Assembly: GCA_017462345.1 (NCBI GenBank)
Contig: JAFTRI010000005.1
Location: forward strand, 1-58,914
Length of the DNA stretch: 58,914 nt
From: Muribaculaceae bacterium
Lineage (GTDB): Bacteria > Bacteroidota > Bacteroidia > Bacteroidales > Muribaculaceae
Direction of reading: 5' to 3'
Program-made: the position numbers and the translations under genes
Shown: in pieces, positions 7,433-16,799 of the stretch
How the letters are laid out: the number at the start of each line of letters is the position of its first letter
Numbering within the stretch: the stretch's first letter is position 1
Notes under the pieces: model-generated
What the model was told of the DNA's origin: nothing
What the model saw: the letters and a program-made list of their open reading frames with translations, nothing else
The model's database searches: none

Positions 7433-8377
7433 TTATATTTCCACCAAGAATGCCCCACAAGAATATCCGCCACCGAACACTGTCAAGCCAACGCGGTCAC
7501 CTTTCTTGAATTTATCACGATTCTGTGCGAATACGATTGCTGCACTGGCAGAGCCGGTATTACCAAGTTCCTCAATGTTATTTAAGAACTTGTCATCACT
7601 CATACCCAACTGATTGGCGACATTGGCAACAATCCGCTTATTGGCCTGATGACATACGATATAGTCCAATTCCTGTATCAGCAACTTTTCCGGAGTCACG
7701 ACACCATCAAGCGCCTGAACCATGTAACGGCATGCATGTATGAACACATCTTTACCGTCAGGCATCGCGATACCGCCTTCTTTCGGGCGTAGACGAACCC
7801 CTTCGGGGCCTTTGCTCACATTACCGAGCCCTCTCGTGTAGATATGCTTTATTTCAGCATCGTCATCTGATTGCCGTTCTGACGACAGGAAGAATGCAAC
7901 AGCACCATCGCCCCAAAGGTGTCCGCATTTGGGGTCAGTCTCGTTGCTGTAATAGGTATTATGTTCAGAACTGACGATCAGAGCTTTTTTTGCCTTGCCT
8001 GATGCAAAATAGCCTTCAACAATTTCAAGACCGTTGACAAATGACGAACAGGCAGCCGACGCATATACCGCCTTCATATCGGGAATGTCATACCTTTGCT
8101 GGGCAATATGCGCAAGAGTCGCAACAGTATCGTATGGAGAATATGATGCGGATACAATCAGGTCAATATCCTTAATGTCATAGGGAAGACCTTTTATTGC
8201 CTCTTCAATTGCCGCAAGTCCCATTGAATTGTGTCCTTCTCCATCTCCGGCTTTTGAGCGTGAATTTATGCCTGTACGCTTGAGTATCCAATCACTGGTA
8301 AGCCCATTTACATTCAAAAAATGATCGTTATAGACTCTGCCACTCGGGATATAGAATCCGGTTGAATTGATGAACAT
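7433..8377 (-). CDS. 3-oxoacyl-ACP synthase III-like (KAS III, FabH family)
   Basis: A 314-residue thiolase-fold condensing enzyme. The catalytic triad is visible: Cys in YASAACSSFVNGLE, His in YIVCHQANKRI and Asn in ELGNTGSASA; GDGAVAFFL and a C-terminal FGGGYSCGAFLV complete the family signature. Members condense an acyl-CoA primer with malonyl-ACP. The start MFINSTGFYIPSGRV differs from the classical FabH start (xxGxGxYxP), and a TetR gene directly precedes it, so it may be a second KAS III for branched or special fatty acids rather than the housekeeping FabH. Spacing is 21 bases from tetR and 51 to fabG. Confidence 0.88.
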   Translation of the reverse strand: MFINSTGFYIPSGRVYNDHFLNVNGLTSDWILKRTGINSRSKAGDGEGHNSMGLAAIEEAIKGLPYDIKDIDLIVSASYSPYDTVATLAHIAQQRYDIPDMKAVYASAACSSFVNGLEIVEGYFASGKAKKALIVSSEHNTYYSNETDPKCGHLWGDGAVAFFLSSERQSDDDAEIKHIYTRGLGNVSKGPEGVRLRPKEGGIAMPDGKDVFIHACRYMVQALDGVVTPEKLLIQELDYIVCHQANKRIVANVANQLGMSDDKFLNNIEELGNTGSASAAIVFAQNRDKFKKGDRVGLTVFGGGYSCGAFLVEI

Positions 8378-8398
8378 AGTGTTATTGTTTTATTCCGT

Positions 8399-8962
8399 TT
8401 ATGATAAATTTACAGTATAGTCTCTTGTTTGTTCCTTATTTACATCCACTCCATCAGGATTATCCCTGAAAAACAGGAAATCGACACCTTGCATAAGCGT
8501 ATTGATAAGGGTGGGGGCCATTTTAGCCTGCTCAGCCCTGAATACGCCTTGTTTCACGCCATCAACGAGAATTGCATTAAGTATCTCATCTTCTTTTGCC
8601 GATGCAAGTCTGCGTATTCTGTCGACACGTCTAAGATCCCAAGTAAAGAATGAGAGCAACGAATCATGCCTTACAATCGCGTCCTTTATGATCTCGAATC
8701 TCAACAGTAGAAATTTCTCCAGTTTTTCAACCGGTGGTATTTCCATATTCACAACCTCACGTAATCGGGACACCAGCTGTTCACTTTCGCGTTCGATCAC
8801 AGCATTATATATCTCACGCTTGTTTTTAAAATATGTATAGATTGTACGGCGACCCTTGTCCGAAGCTGTTGCAATATCATTCATGGTTGTATTCTCTATG
8901 CCTTTATGGGCAAAGAGCTGGCGCGCTACATCAATAAGTTTTTCGCGTGTCTTGATTACCAT
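8399..8962 (-). CDS. TetR/AcrR family transcriptional regulator
   Basis: A 187-residue protein. The N-terminal ~50 residues are a TetR helix-turn-helix: REKLIDVARQLFAHKGIENT, then MNDIATASDKGRRTIYTYFKNK. The remainder is a helical ligand/dimerisation domain of typical length. It heads the FabH-FabG unit and probably responds to an acyl ligand (inference from context only). An imperfect inverted repeat just before its start codon may be its operator. Confidence 0.93.
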   Translation of the reverse strand: MVIKTREKLIDVARQLFAHKGIENTTMNDIATASDKGRRTIYTYFKNKREIYNAVIERESEQLVSRLREVVNMEIPPVEKLEKFLLLRFEIIKDAIVRHDSLLSFFTWDLRRVDRIRRLASAKEDEILNAILVDGVKQGVFRAEQAKMAPTLINTLMQGVDFLFFRDNPDGVDVNKEQTRDYTVNLS

Positions 8963-8967
8963 ATTAA

Positions 8968-8995
8968 TTGCACAATTTCATGTTGAATGTGCGAA
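8968..8995. promoter_or_regulatory. Inverted repeat, possible TetR operator
   Basis: TTGCACA at 8968-8974 and TGTGCGAA at 8988-8995 face each other as GCACA/TGTGC arms 13 bases apart, six bases upstream of the tetR ATG. A related TGTGCAATTTTCATG lies at 9050-9064 on the plus strand. TetR proteins often bind such palindromes near their own gene, but nothing here proves binding. Confidence 0.35.
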
Positions 8996-9116
8996 ATTAC
9001 AAATTTTCCACCAATCTCCGGCAATTAAATTGCATATTTTGCGCTGATTTGTGCAATTTTCATGCGATTTAGTCCATAATTTCGTAATTTCGTCATAATT
9101 TAATCAAAAATGAAAA

Positions 9117-10457
9117 ATGAAACGGATAAAAACAATAACTACAGCCTTATTTATTTCGACGACAGCCATAGCGGCAACTCACCCGTTGAACATATCCGGA
9201 AAAGAGGCGACATCGGTAGGTATATATATTGCAGAACTATCTTCCGGTAAAATACTGATGGAACACAACAAGTCTCTTGCTTTCTCTCCGGCAAGCGTAA
9301 TGAAATCCTTTACATCAGCATCTGCCCTATCAATCATAGGCACAGACTACCGTTTCCAAACCGACACATACGCTATCGGGGAAATAAAAAACGGCACATT
9401 GCATGGAAACCTGGTAATTAAAGCTTCCGGAGACCCGACATTGGAATCAAAACATTTTCCTGACAACAGAGGATTCATTGACAGTATAGTGACTAATCTT
9501 AACCGATTAAAAATATCCAATATCAGCGGTTCTATAATTATAGACCAATCATTGATACGGGATCAAGGAGCAGTTCCGTCGTGGGAAATTGAAGACGTTG
9601 CATGGGGTTATGGCGCAGGATTTTATGCATTGAATTACAGAGACAATAATTTCAAGCTCAGCATTACATCAATGACTACAGAACCTGAAATACAGAATCT
9701 TGTTGTCTGTAATAATGCAATAATCGGGACAGACGAACCCATCTTGACAAGAGGTATAGACTCATACAGATTAAACATATCAGGCTCTATTCCTGACAGC
9801 AAAACATATACTTTATCATGCTCAATGCCCAATCCGGCAAATGTCCTTTCATTTGAGCTGAAAAAGAGACTTGCATTGGACGGAATCAGTATTCACAATG
9901 AGAAAACGTATGTAAACAATGATAGTATTCTGATATATACACATAAATCGCCGGTATCACAGGAAATAATGAAGAGCTTGATGACAAGAAGCGACAATCT
10001 GATGGCAGAAAGTATACTGAGGGCAATCGCTCCGGATTCAACAAGAGCAAGCGTTATAAAAACTGAAATTGACATCTGGAAAAACAGAGGATTTGATTGC
10101 GATCTCATCACCGTGCGTGATGGTAGCGGCCTATCCAGAAGCAACAGACTATCTCCATTATTCGTTGCCCGAGTAATGGAATGGATGGCTAAAAGCGAAA
10201 TGAGAGACAATTATATCAGTATGTTTCCTCTTGCCGGCAAAAACGGCACACTGAAAAATTTCCTGAAAGGCAGCCGTTTGTCGGGATTACTGGCTCTAAA
10301 GTCCGGCAGTATGAATGGAGTACAATGCTATGCCGGATACAAATTAAACAATTCCGGGAATCCGACACATGTCGTTGTTATCATGGCAAATAATTTTTTT
10401 TGCAAACGTAAGGAACTAATAAAAGAGATTGAACACTTGTTATTGAAAATATTTTAG
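9117..10457 (+). CDS. dacB: D-alanyl-D-alanine carboxypeptidase/endopeptidase (PBP4, peptidase S13)
   Basis: A 446-residue exported enzyme with a signal peptide (MKRIKTITTALFISTTAIAA). The three penicillin-binding motifs are present: SxxK as SVMK in SPASVMKSF (about residue 62), SxN as SDN in TRSDNLMAES (about 293), and KTG as KSG in LALKSGSMNG (about 397). It trims D-Ala from peptidoglycan stem peptides or cuts cross-links in the periplasm. An overlapping out-of-frame ATG lies 7 bases before the chosen start; 9117 is preferred because it alone gives the protein. It is transcribed divergently from tetR. Confidence 0.93.
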   Translation: MKRIKTITTALFISTTAIAATHPLNISGKEATSVGIYIAELSSGKILMEHNKSLAFSPASVMKSFTSASALSIIGTDYRFQTDTYAIGEIKNGTLHGNLVIKASGDPTLESKHFPDNRGFIDSIVTNLNRLKISNISGSIIIDQSLIRDQGAVPSWEIEDVAWGYGAGFYALNYRDNNFKLSITSMTTEPEIQNLVVCNNAIIGTDEPILTRGIDSYRLNISGSIPDSKTYTLSCSMPNPANVLSFELKKRLALDGISIHNEKTYVNNDSILIYTHKSPVSQEIMKSLMTRSDNLMAESILRAIAPDSTRASVIKTEIDIWKNRGFDCDLITVRDGSGLSRSNRLSPLFVARVMEWMAKSEMRDNYISMFPLAGKNGTLKNFLKGSRLSGLLALKSGSMNGVQCYAGYKLNNSGNPTHVVVIMANNFFCKRKELIKEIEHLLLKIF

Positions 10458-10494
10458 TTAAGTTTGTAAAATAAATTTCTAAGCAGCATTTCTC

Positions 10495-11091
10495 ATGGCC
10501 GATAAATTGAAAAATCTTCTAAATATCTGTTATGAAATCGAAGGACTGATAACCTTAGTCGTGGAACGAAACCCAAATGTCCCGAATGGTGTTCATACTC
10601 TGCTTCAAGAGAAAGTCGAGATGTTATGCCAAGAGATACATGAAATAAATCCGCAACAAGGCATGACAGAGTCTGCCAAATCCATTGACGACAGTGCAAT
10701 AGCATCAGAAAAGGATGAAAACTATCAGGAAGACACCGATGTAATAAATTCCTCCTCATCTGACATAAATTATGACAACGATGGTGCTAATGACTACAAT
10801 GGCACGGAAGAACATCTGAATGTTGAACAGATGATTGCATGTCAAGGCTCACGTGATTTGCGGAAAGCGTTCACAATTAATGACAAGTTCCGATTTCGCC
10901 GTGAACTGTTCGGCAACAGTGACACAGAAATTACCGATGCCATTAATCTCGTATCAGCCATGTCAACAATGACAGAAGCCGAAGAGTATTTCTATAATGA
11001 CCTTGAATGGGATAGGGAAAACGAGGAAGTACAGGAATTTATGTCAATAATCGCCAATCATTTTAAATCCCAGGACAGCCAACAACTATGA
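10495..11091 (+). CDS. Conserved Bacteroidales hypothetical protein
   Basis: A 198-residue soluble protein. The N-terminal ~50 residues are helical; the middle (about 55-105) is Asp/Ser/Asn-rich and probably disordered. The C-terminal ~80 residues are well ordered and carry the motif LRKAFTINDKFRFRRELFG followed by AEEYFYNDLEWD, which I recognise from an uncharacterised family common in Bacteroidales. There is no signal peptide. Its stop overlaps the rsmI start by 4 bases (ATGA), so the two are translationally coupled. Confidence 0.75.
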   Translation: MADKLKNLLNICYEIEGLITLVVERNPNVPNGVHTLLQEKVEMLCQEIHEINPQQGMTESAKSIDDSAIASEKDENYQEDTDVINSSSSDINYDNDGANDYNGTEEHLNVEQMIACQGSRDLRKAFTINDKFRFRRELFGNSDTEITDAINLVSAMSTMTEAEEYFYNDLEWDRENEEVQEFMSIIANHFKSQDSQQL

Positions 11092-11807
11092 GCGGAAAAT
11101 TATTCATAGTCCCGACTCCTGTCGGTAATCTGGAGGATATGACTCCACGAGCCATATCCACCTTGAAAGAAAGTTCATTGATTTTGGCAGAAGATACACG
11201 TACAAGTTCAATTATTATGCGGCATTTTGGCATAAATACACCAATGTCAAGCCATCACAAGTTCAACGAGCATGATACACTTGAACCCATAATATCGAGA
11301 CTGCTTTCCGGTGAGACAATATCACTTGTATCCGACGCGGGAACCCCAGGAATATCTGACCCGGGCTTTCTCATTGTAAGAGAATGCCGACGACACGACA
11401 TAGAAGTTGAGACATTACCAGGCGCTACAGCATTCGTTCCGGCTCTCATCAACTCTGGATTACCTTGCGATAGATTCTGCTTTGAAGGATTCTTACCTTT
11501 GAAAAAAGGACGAGCGACAAGACTAGCGGAACTCGCAACCGAACCACGTACATTCATAATTTATGAATCACCGCTAAGGCTTGTCAGAACATTATCACAG
11601 CTTGCAGAAGTCTGTGGAAATGACAGAGAGGCATCAGTTTCACGAGAAATATCAAAAATTCACGACACGACTTGCCGAGGCACATTAAAAGAACTTGCAG
11701 AATATTTTTCCAAGAACAATCCACGTGGCGAAATTGTTATAGTCGTGAGCGGATGTAGAAACACAGTCGATAAACCTCGGCATAGAAACAAATTTAAAGA
11801 AGAATAA
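11088..11807 (+). CDS. rsmI: 16S rRNA (cytidine-1402-2'-O)-methyltransferase RsmI
   Basis: A 239-residue tetrapyrrole-methylase-fold protein. Signatures are IVPTPVGNLEDMTPRAI at the N-terminus, AEDTRTSSIIMRHFGI, and SDAGTPGISDPGF, the SAM-binding loop. It methylates the 2'-OH of C1402 in the ribosomal P site. The usual C-terminal helix is shortened and ends in a basic tail. It begins inside the last codons of the upstream conserved hypothetical gene. Confidence 0.95.
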   Translation: MSGKLFIVPTPVGNLEDMTPRAISTLKESSLILAEDTRTSSIIMRHFGINTPMSSHHKFNEHDTLEPIISRLLSGETISLVSDAGTPGISDPGFLIVRECRRHDIEVETLPGATAFVPALINSGLPCDRFCFEGFLPLKKGRATRLAELATEPRTFIIYESPLRLVRTLSQLAEVCGNDREASVSREISKIHDTTCRGTLKELAEYFSKNNPRGEIVIVVSGCRNTVDKPRHRNKFKEE

Positions 11808-11832
11808 TCACGTTTAACTAAATATTGGAAAT

Positions 11833-12699
11833 ATGAGAAAGTTAGCTTTACTTATCATTATGGCTACAGCAGTAGCAGTTATCTCATCTTGTAATGGCGA
11901 TAAGCTGAAACAAGCCCAAGAACAGAATGCTCAGCTCGACGACTCTTTAAAAGTTGCATTAGCCAATCAGGACAGTCTTTTCAGTTTGCTTAATGACATA
12001 ACCGAAGGCGTCAATCAGATCAAAGACCTTGAAAAAATCCTATCATCCACCAACGATTTAGGTGCAGAATCAGTATCTAAAAAGGAACAGATACGCAACG
12101 ACATGGTTGCTATACAGAAAGCTCTTCAAGAACGTCGCGAGAGACTTGCCGAGCTGGAATCAAAGTTAGCAAGATCCGCATCCTACAACTCCACCCTAAA
12201 AAGGACAGTAGAGAACCTAAAAGCAGAAATTGCAAATCAAGAGATAACCATAACCACTTTACGTAGCGATCTCGCTGCCGCAAATATCAGAATCGAAGAA
12301 CTTGACACCCGTGTCGATTCACTTAATACCACAGTTGCAGCAGTAACTCAAGAAAAAGAACTTGCCCAAGAAGAATCGGTAAATCTCGCTAACGAACTTA
12401 ATACATGCTACTATGTTATAGGCACAAAAAGCGAGTTGAAAGACAATAATATTATTGAGACCGGATTTTTACGCAAGACTAAAATAATGCGAGGTGATTT
12501 TGAACAGAGTTATTTCACAACTGCTGACAAGCGACAACTGACAACTATAGCTTTGCATTCTGAAAAGGCCAAAGTCCTTACCAATCAGCCGGAAAGCAGT
12601 TATGAAATTGTTGAGAGTAACGGTATGAAAGTACTTAAGATCACTGATACTGACAAATTCTGGAGCCTTAGCAATTATCTCGTGATTCAAGTTGACTAA
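11833..12699 (+). CDS. Coiled-coil lipoprotein
   Basis: A 288-residue protein with a lipoprotein signal (MRKLALLIIMATAVAVISSCNG; lipobox ISSC). From about residue 25 to 190 the heptad pattern is continuous (KQAQEQNAQLDDSLK, LQERRERLAELESKLAR, EIANQEITITTLRSDLAA), predicting a long coiled coil; a small globular C-terminal domain follows (from about YYVIGTKSELKDN). Such proteins are frequent in Bacteroidales and may act as periplasmic scaffolds. I do not know its function. A strong terminator follows. Confidence 0.82.
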   Translation: MRKLALLIIMATAVAVISSCNGDKLKQAQEQNAQLDDSLKVALANQDSLFSLLNDITEGVNQIKDLEKILSSTNDLGAESVSKKEQIRNDMVAIQKALQERRERLAELESKLARSASYNSTLKRTVENLKAEIANQEITITTLRSDLAAANIRIEELDTRVDSLNTTVAAVTQEKELAQEESVNLANELNTCYYVIGTKSELKDNNIIETGFLRKTKIMRGDFEQSYFTTADKRQLTTIALHSEKAKVLTNQPESSYEIVESNGMKVLKITDTDKFWSLSNYLVIQVD

Positions 12700-12719
12700 T
12701 GACAATATCCTCAAAGGTT

Positions 12720-12757
12720 GGAGCTGTATCAGATATTTGGGATACAGCTCCTTTTTT
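12720..12757 (+). terminator. Rho-independent terminator (coiled-coil lipoprotein / hemW)
   Basis: Perfect 11-base arms GGAGCTGTATC (12720-12730) and GATACAGCTCC (12741-12751), loop of 10, then six Ts. It serves the plus-strand unit; on the minus strand the hairpin lies just beyond the hemW stop and may act bidirectionally. Confidence 0.92.
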
Positions 12758-13877
12758 ATATAATAAAATCTACCATGATACGGTCGGAGATTAACATCGA
12801 TAATTCTGATATCATAAGTCGACCGTCTTGAAGCAGCATCATTTTTGACTGCAAATATGATTGAGACAATTTAATCAATCTACTGTACATGTATTCTCCC
12901 CATAAATGCCTGTATTCATCAATATCTATTCCTCTACTTGTACGCAAAGCCGTTATAACGTAATCATTATGCCGTTCATTATCAGTCTCATTCTCAACGA
13001 CACAGCACACTTCCCGTCTACTTATTGATGTTATATACCCTTTTATATCATTCCCATTATACCGTCTTATTCTACCGTCAAAACTATGGGCAGAAACACC
13101 AAGCCCGAGATATGGTTTACCCGACCAATAATTGCTATTATGAATCGCATTATGTCCCGGTAACGAGAAATTAGAAATTTCATAATGCTCATAACCGGCT
13201 TGATGCGCACAATCACAAAGATAATGGTATCTTTCACATGCTTCATCCTCTGAAAGTTCTTCTATTTTTCCTCTCTGAAGCATGGCATATAATCTTGTAC
13301 CGTTTTCATAAGAAAGCAAATATGCTGAAAAATGAGGCAAGCCCAACGACAATAATTTTCCAAGGGAATACTTCCAGTTTTCAAACGATTGTCCAGGAAG
13401 TCCATATATCAAATCACCACTTATTTCACTTATTCCATTTTCCCTTAATAATTCTATTGCATCAATTGCTTTGGATGCACTGTGTACTCTTTTCACAAAT
13501 GCAAGTTCCTTATCATTAAATGACTGAATACCAAGACTCACTCGGCTTATTCCTCTTGACACCACATTTTGCACCCACAAGCCGGTAACATCCTCAGGAT
13601 TAGCTTCAATAGTCCATTCTTCAATACAGGATGCATCTATCCGTTCCTTTATCCCGTCTATTAACCGATTAAGGGCCGGCATCGGAATTACAGACGGAGT
13701 TCCGCCTCCGATATATATTGTCGTCCATTTTTCCTTAATCTCAGAATACCGTAAATCATATTCAGTCAACAATGACGATACATAATCATCATGAGTATCT
13801 CGACGTGGAGTAGAATAAAAGTCACAATAAATACACTTGGAATGGCAATAGGGAATATGTATATATAATCCGGCCAT
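12756..13877 (-). CDS. hemW: Radical SAM heme chaperone HemW-like protein
   Basis: A 373-residue radical-SAM protein. The start at 13877 gives MAGLYIHIPYCHSKCIYCDF, the standard HemW N-terminus with the CxxxCxxC cluster motif; an upstream in-frame ATG at 13928 lies inside the preceding gene and is rejected. Further motifs are YIGGGTPSVIP, SLGIQSFNDKEL and HFSAYLLSYENGT, and near the C-terminus YWSGKPYLGLGVSAHSF. HemW proteins bind heme and are often misannotated as coproporphyrinogen oxidases (HemN). Only one base separates its start from the stop of the addB-like gene. Confidence 0.92.
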   Translation of the reverse strand: MAGLYIHIPYCHSKCIYCDFYSTPRRDTHDDYVSSLLTEYDLRYSEIKEKWTTIYIGGGTPSVIPMPALNRLIDGIKERIDASCIEEWTIEANPEDVTGLWVQNVVSRGISRVSLGIQSFNDKELAFVKRVHSASKAIDAIELLRENGISEISGDLIYGLPGQSFENWKYSLGKLLSLGLPHFSAYLLSYENGTRLYAMLQRGKIEELSEDEACERYHYLCDCAHQAGYEHYEISNFSLPGHNAIHNSNYWSGKPYLGLGVSAHSFDGRIRRYNGNDIKGYITSISRREVCCVVENETDNERHNDYVITALRTSRGIDIDEYRHLWGEYMYSRLIKLSQSYLQSKMMLLQDGRLMISELSMLISDRIMVDFII

Positions 13878-13878
13878 A

Positions 13879-16797
13879 TTATCGTCCACAGATTCCTGTA
13901 AATTTACAATATTTACATGCAGTATCATTCAATGCCTGAACAAACGGTTTTCCGGCATCAAACATTTCTTCAATCACTAATGCCATAAGCCTCCTAAAGT
14001 CTTCATTGTAGTCCCGATAATCGACAATAGGCATTCCGGCAACAGTTAATGGTCTAAGATGATCAATATTAATCGTTTTCATTCCGTAAATCATTGGTTG
14101 GATAGCCTCATTACAACCGGTTTCCTGGGCATAAAAATTACAGTAAAGAAACAATTGCAGTATCGCTTTTGCCCGATGATCGTCCCGATTATCAAATATT
14201 TTATCGAATGATTTCACCTTCATTACATCACTGCCTGTTTTATAATCAACAATTCTCAATCGAGACTCAGAGACATTATCTAACCTGACACGATCAATAC
14301 GGTCTATTGTCTGAGTAAAATTAATGGAGACCTCCGGTGTTACATGATATACGCCGGTCATTTTTTTCTCCCCGTCTATAAATGCGAACGGAGCATATTG
14401 TTTCTCCTCCCGGAATAATGATTTCAGAAAATACAGTATTATATCTGCAAGAACTTTAGATTCACCAACAAGAGGTGAATTACTATTGTCCCCAAGTTTG
14501 TTGTAATTTTTATTAATTGAATGGCGAATAAAAGTTGAAAGCATCTTGTCACTATGTATCAGACGGTTCAAGACACTCTCCGTTACAATAACCTCATCGG
14601 AACCGCTACGCAGACTCTTATATACATCTTCAGCAACTTCATGAACGATAGTGCCATAGGTACTTTCATCCATATATTCCTTAACATCGTCTTTGATATT
14701 CAATCCTTCGATTTTTTCCAAATAAAAAGATAACGGACAATTTATATATTGATTTACTGAACTCGCTGATAAACTCTTACCGGATCCGGGAATGCGGAAC
14801 GCATTAAGTTTATTCATTATGTCCGGAGTCTTCTTTATTTCGATTTCTCTTTTATCATTAGGCTGAACCTCATAATATCCTATTGTCGTTTTAATATTTT
14901 TCTGAGGATACAAATATTTAAGTTGATACAAATACCTTGACATTTCGCCACTTTTAAGACCGGCATTACGTGCATCATAAAACATATATACCTTCCTTGA
15001 CCGAGATAATAATCGATAAAAATAATAGGCATAAATACTTTCCTGAAACTCAATTGTCGACAATCCGTATCCTCGCCTAAGCGCATCAGGAATAAATGAA
15101 CGGGAATAATGTTTACGAGGGAATACACGTTCATTCATTGAAAGCAGTATGATATTATCAAAATCAAGAGCGCGTGTTTCAAGAACACCCATTATCTGAA
15201 GTCCCGTCAGCGGTTCTCCAACGAAATTTACGGTTTCTGAAGAAATTGCACGTTCAAGGAGATGGAAAAAAGTGTTCTCGCTCATTGATACGGTATATTT
15301 TCCGGTCAATACATGGAGTTCCTCAAGAGCCTGTCGATATCTTAATAAAAAACTTATCTCAATTGAGCCTGATTTTATTGCAGACAGTTTTTCTATGATA
15401 TAAGATACAAGACTGTACGTATAATCAAACACACTGTCAGCATCCTGAACATTTTTTACAGCAACAAATACAGGTTTTAACAGAGGATAATTGCTCGTAA
15501 TATATTCTGACGAAAGGTTAAACATGCGTTTATCCATCATTTCAGATAACAATGCCTCACATTCTCTTGGCGCGAAAGTTCTAACAAGCGGATGTGACAG
15601 GACATTCTGGATATCCTCATAATAGTACTGGAATTCCTCCTTGATTACACGTGTGCGTAATTGCATTGATACAATATTTTTTATCAATGCGGCAACCGAT
15701 GTATGCTTCATCGGATAACCCATGGTAATATTAACAGACGTTATTTCGGATGGCAAAGAATGGATCAAGGGGATGAACAGTTCTTCATCAGGTAAAACGA
15801 CAGCCGTATTTATCGCATCATCCGGATTAGATATTTCACCGGTCTTTAGCATCTGCGATAATATATGTCCGGCTTCTTTTACTTGTCCGATATTAGATGG
15901 AATGCCAATTATTTCCATTTCAGGAAATTCACGAATAGCGGGTTCTTCTATATCATATTTAGACGGATATTCCCTGGTGTATTTTTCGATAAATTGCGAC
16001 GCCTTATTATTCCCATTAAACGCCGGAGAATTATAATCCCAATAAAAATCAGCAACACCAATTCTTTTTAAATGACTGAATATCGACAATTCAGATGTAG
16101 ACAAAACATTGAATCCTATAAATACGTACCTTCTGTATGGCAAATCATCTGTAGACAAAGATGCCAATTTTTCTGATGCTGTCCGGTATAACATCCCCTG
16201 GAAACATAATCCTGATTCTTCAAGAGCTTTTCTGAAGTTGATATACAAGTCATACAATATTTCCCATAATTTCAAAAAACGACTTGACACCTGATTGTCT
16301 TTATCATCTCCAACATGCGCCCAAAAACGTTCAATCGTATCAGTCTGACGATTTACTCCCCAATATCTGTTTATAATTTCAATTTGTTCCGGAGTCAGAT
16401 AATTACTATTGATTTCTTTAAGTGATTTTACATTTCTAAAAAGTTGTCTGGCATCAACCAGATATTTATCAACATCATTAAAATCATTCAGTAATATATC
16501 TCCCCAAAATTGGAACTGATCAAATTCCGAAATATCAGTTGATAAACCTCTGTATTCTTTATACAATATAAATAATTGTTCAAAACGGGAAGCTTCCATG
16601 GCAGATGAAAATTCACCGACAAGTTCACTTATCGTTAATATCTTCGGGAGAAATAATGGTCTGTCAGCCCTATCCGCAAGATATTTACTGAAAAACATTC
16701 CGCTACGCTTGTTAGGAAAGACAAAACAATAATCGATTAATCGTTCCTTCTCATTTTTGAGATAAGCACACGCAACATGGCTTAAAAAAGATTTCAT
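13879..16797 (-). CDS. AddB-like PD-(D/E)XK exonuclease with iron-sulfur cysteines
   Basis: A 972-residue protein of the PD-(D/E)XK family with an inactivated-helicase layout like AddB/RexB. The N-terminus (DYCFVFPNKRSGMFFSKYLA) matches the AddB-type start without a full Walker A motif. The C-terminal nuclease domain shows GTIVHEVAEDVYK, RIDRVR and the catalytic RIVDYKTGSD. One cysteine in YINCPLSFYLE together with CKYCKFTGIC (C-x2-C-x5-C) at the extreme C-terminus reproduces the four-cysteine 4Fe-4S staple of AddB. It should act with an AddA-type helicase-nuclease in double-strand break repair; that partner is not in the window. It follows holB by two bases. Confidence 0.85.
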   Translation of the reverse strand: MKSFLSHVACAYLKNEKERLIDYCFVFPNKRSGMFFSKYLADRADRPLFLPKILTISELVGEFSSAMEASRFEQLFILYKEYRGLSTDISEFDQFQFWGDILLNDFNDVDKYLVDARQLFRNVKSLKEINSNYLTPEQIEIINRYWGVNRQTDTIERFWAHVGDDKDNQVSSRFLKLWEILYDLYINFRKALEESGLCFQGMLYRTASEKLASLSTDDLPYRRYVFIGFNVLSTSELSIFSHLKRIGVADFYWDYNSPAFNGNNKASQFIEKYTREYPSKYDIEEPAIREFPEMEIIGIPSNIGQVKEAGHILSQMLKTGEISNPDDAINTAVVLPDEELFIPLIHSLPSEITSVNITMGYPMKHTSVAALIKNIVSMQLRTRVIKEEFQYYYEDIQNVLSHPLVRTFAPRECEALLSEMMDKRMFNLSSEYITSNYPLLKPVFVAVKNVQDADSVFDYTYSLVSYIIEKLSAIKSGSIEISFLLRYRQALEELHVLTGKYTVSMSENTFFHLLERAISSETVNFVGEPLTGLQIMGVLETRALDFDNIILLSMNERVFPRKHYSRSFIPDALRRGYGLSTIEFQESIYAYYFYRLLSRSRKVYMFYDARNAGLKSGEMSRYLYQLKYLYPQKNIKTTIGYYEVQPNDKREIEIKKTPDIMNKLNAFRIPGSGKSLSASSVNQYINCPLSFYLEKIEGLNIKDDVKEYMDESTYGTIVHEVAEDVYKSLRSGSDEVIVTESVLNRLIHSDKMLSTFIRHSINKNYNKLGDNSNSPLVGESKVLADIILYFLKSLFREEKQYAPFAFIDGEKKMTGVYHVTPEVSINFTQTIDRIDRVRLDNVSESRLRIVDYKTGSDVMKVKSFDKIFDNRDDHRAKAILQLFLYCNFYAQETGCNEAIQPMIYGMKTINIDHLRPLTVAGMPIVDYRDYNEDFRRLMALVIEEMFDAGKPFVQALNDTACKYCKFTGICGR

Positions 16798-16799
16798 CG

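Noticed and set aside
13878-13928. Longer start for hemW
   Set aside because: It would overlap the addB-like gene by 50 bases and add residues not found in the family; MAGLYIHIPYC is the standard start.
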